64,000 nt of DNA, taken from contig NZ_NSDM01000011.1 of assembly GCF_030852425.1 (NCBI RefSeq), forward strand, positions 62,001 to 126,000, given 5' to 3'. The notes under the pieces were generated by a model that was not told the origin of the DNA, searched no databases, and saw only the letters and a program-made list of their open reading frames with translations. How positions within the stretch are numbered: the first letter of the stretch is position 1; each line of letters begins with the position of its first letter. This DNA is from Saccharothrix longispora. Its GTDB lineage: Bacteria > Actinomycetota > Actinomycetes > Mycobacteriales > Pseudonocardiaceae. This document shows, one piece after another, positions 62,581 through 64,000 of this stretch. The position numbers and the translations under genes are program-made.

Positions 62581-63837
62581 GTGCACGACGGCAGTGGCCG
62601 CATCGTGGTGCAGAACTTGACCAAGCAGTTCGGTCCGGTCGCAGCGGTGCAGAACTTGAGCTTCACGGTGGAACCCGGTTCGGTTACCGGGTTCCTCGGT
62701 CCCAACGGCGCGGGCAAGACGACGACGCTGCGCATGCTCCTCGGGTTGGTGACCCCGACCGCGGGCATCGGCCTGATCAACGGCAGGCCGTTCCACCAGC
62801 TCGGCAACCCGGGGCGGGTCGTGGGCGCGGTGCTGGAGGCCCAGGGCTTCCACCCGAAGCGCTCGGCGCGCAACCACCTGCGCGTGTACGCGGCGGCGAT
62901 CGGCGTGCCGGACTCGCGCGCCGACCAGGTGCTCCAGCTGGTGGGCCTGGGCGCGGCGGGCGAACGCCGGGCGGGCGGGTTCTCGCTGGGCATGAAGCAG
63001 CGGTTGGCACTGGCCACCGCGCTGCTCGGCGACCCGCAGGTCCTCGTGCTCGACGAGCCGGCCAACGGCCTCGACCCGGAGGGCATCGCCTGGCTGCGGA
63101 CGTTCCTCCAGTCGTTCGCCCGCAGCGGTCGCACCGTGCTGATCTCCAGCCACCTGCTGGCGGAGGTCGAGCAGACGGTGGACCAGGTGGTCATCGTCAG
63201 CCGGGGGCAGACCATGTACTACGGGGCGCTGGACAACCTGCGCGACCAGCAGCAGGCCCGCGTGCTCGTGCAGCCGTCGGACGCCGGGGCGCTGGTCGCC
63301 GCGCTCCGCGAGGACGGCGTGGCGGGCATCGAGCAGCTGCCCGACGGCCGGATCGCGGTCGCCGGCGTGGAGGCCAAGCAGGTCGCCGACACGGCCCTGA
63401 GGGCCGGTGTGTCGATCTACGGCATCCAGGAGGAGAAGGCCGACCTGGAGCGCCTGTTCTTCCAGCTCACCAACGGTCAGTACGCGGCGCCGGCCCAGGC
63501 CCAGTACGGAGCCCAGGCCCAGTACGGGCAGCAGCCGCCGGTCCCGCCCGCGGGCAGCGGCTACTACGCGCCGCCGGCCGGGTACCAGCAGCAGCCGGGT
63601 TACCAGCAGCCGGGTTACCCGCCGCAGGGGTACCAGCAGCCGCCGTCGGGCTACCAGCAGCCGCCGTCGGGCTACCACCAGCCGGTGGCGGGCTACCCGC
63701 CGCAGGGGACACCTCCCCAGGGAACGCCCCCGCAGGGCTATCCGCAGCAACCGCCACAGGCACCCGGGTACCAGCAGCCGCCGCAGGACAACCCGTACGG
63801 ACAGCAGCAGGGTGGCGGCCTCGGGGGCGGTGCGTGA
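62581..63837 (+). CDS. ABC transporter ATPase with long Gln/Pro/Tyr/Gly tail
   Basis: A 418-residue protein. Residues 1-300 are a standard DrrA/YhaQ-like exporter ATPase: Walker A FLGPNGAGKTTTLRML, signature AGGFSLGMKQRLALA, Walker B LVLDEPANGLDPEG and the H-loop in LISSHLLAEVEQ. The last 115 or so residues are low complexity, with repeats such as GYQQPPSGYQQPPSGYHQP and PPQGTPPQGTPPQGYPQQP; most exporter ATPases end near 310. GTG 62581 has GGGAGGG upstream. The stop overlaps the permease start (TGATG), so both subunits are made together. Confidence 0.9.
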   Translation: MHDGSGRIVVQNLTKQFGPVAAVQNLSFTVEPGSVTGFLGPNGAGKTTTLRMLLGLVTPTAGIGLINGRPFHQLGNPGRVVGAVLEAQGFHPKRSARNHLRVYAAAIGVPDSRADQVLQLVGLGAAGERRAGGFSLGMKQRLALATALLGDPQVLVLDEPANGLDPEGIAWLRTFLQSFARSGRTVLISSHLLAEVEQTVDQVVIVSRGQTMYYGALDNLRDQQQARVLVQPSDAGALVAALREDGVAGIEQLPDGRIAVAGVEAKQVADTALRAGVSIYGIQEEKADLERLFFQLTNGQYAAPAQAQYGAQAQYGQQPPVPPAGSGYYAPPAGYQQQPGYQQPGYPPQGYQQPPSGYQQPPSGYHQPVAGYPPQGTPPQGTPPQGYPQQPPQAPGYQQPPQDNPYGQQQGGGLGGGA

Positions 63838-64000
63838 TGGGCAACCTGATCAAGGCGGAGTTCCGCAAGACGACCACCACGGGTCTGTGGTGGGGCCTGC
63901 TGATCCCGACCGTGCTGCTGGCGCTGGGCTGGGCGCTCGGCACCGGCGCCATCGGCAAGGGCATCATGGACGTCGTCAGCAGCGAGGAGGCCGAGGAGCT
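63837..64000 (+). CDS. ABC transporter permease, N-terminal part
   Basis: The gene is cut by the right edge after 54 codons. ATG 63837 overlaps the ATPase stop (TGATG). It reads GNLIKAEFRKTTTTGLWWGL followed by a first membrane helix (LLIPTVLLALGWALGTGAI) and the start of an external loop (MDVVSSEEAEE). This matches the N-terminus of ABC-2 type permeases partnered with DrrA-like ATPases. Substrate unknown. Confidence 0.8.
   Translation, partial: MGNLIKAEFRKTTTTGLWWGLLIPTVLLALGWALGTGAIGKGIMDVVSSEEAEE

Overview
The window is very GC-rich, with G or C at most third codon positions, frequent GTG starts, many leaderless-looking promoters and very little intergenic space. Gene content (DasR-type chitinase control, an AfsR/SARP regulator, Scr1-type XRE/DUF397 genes, PPE/EspG genes, an SSI-type inhibitor, a tandem glycine riboswitch) points to an actinomycete, most likely a member of the Pseudonocardiaceae near Saccharothrix, Actinosynnema or Lentzea. 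Genus is inference. I see no rRNA, tRNA, CRISPR array, transposase or integrase. The stretch looks like chromosome.

Region by region. 1-9983: a cut-off secreted serine hydrolase, a secreted GH18 chitinase with two DasR-like sites, a MarR regulator with its own palindrome, an orphan acidic secreted protein, a secreted M14 carboxypeptidase with a P-domain, DUF2630, a MerR regulator, RecD2 helicase and a secreted HAF-repeat-like protein. 10132-15393: a two-component system with a DUF4173 membrane protein, an alpha/beta hydrolase and an MscS channel. 15438-19130: a lipoprotein that resembles the propeptide of the convergently encoded subtilisin-like protease. 19387-25135: a coiled-coil protein, an FAD dehydrogenase and an AfsR-like regulator separated by a striking 4+4 inverted repeat array. 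25291-28183: a PE-like/PPE/EspG cassette linked to type VII secretion. 28494-31037: a PAS-GGDEF-EAL protein with degenerate active sites and an HtrA pseudogene. 31182-36211: an FAD oxidoreductase/methyltransferase pair of the kind that makes 10-methyl fatty acids, diverging from an AidB-like acyl-CoA dehydrogenase and a crotonase. 36236-38027: XRE/DUF5753/DUF397 regulators. 38017-44379: a methylcrotonyl-CoA carboxylase operon with an acyl-CoA dehydrogenase, a GDSL lipase and a TetR regulator. The TetR and carboxylase promoters share one operator motif. 44475-50645: a phospholipase A2-acyltransferase-DUF4383 fusion running head-on into a frameshifted acyltransferase, a small hydrolase, and a NarL-type two-component system whose kinase is frameshifted. 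50726-57434: metX-metY, an oxidoreductase, an MFS transporter, an SSI-family protease inhibitor, a membrane protein and glutathione peroxidase. 57480-64000: an unknown membrane protein, sdaA-gcvH under a tandem glycine riboswitch diverging from ald, two small unknown genes, and an ABC exporter with a low-complexity tail.

Two themes link the genes. The first is extracellular protein and polymer turnover: chitinase, M14 peptidase, S8 protease with a lipoprotein propeptide homologue, SSI inhibitor and lipase. The second is amino-acid and branched-acyl metabolism: leucine-type carboxylase, metXY, serine and glycine catabolism, alanine dehydrogenase. The most unusual items are the membrane-anchored propeptide look-alike beside its protease, an intergenic repeat family found at three convergent gene junctions, the phospholipase fusion protein, and three separate single-base frameshifts that need read-level checking.
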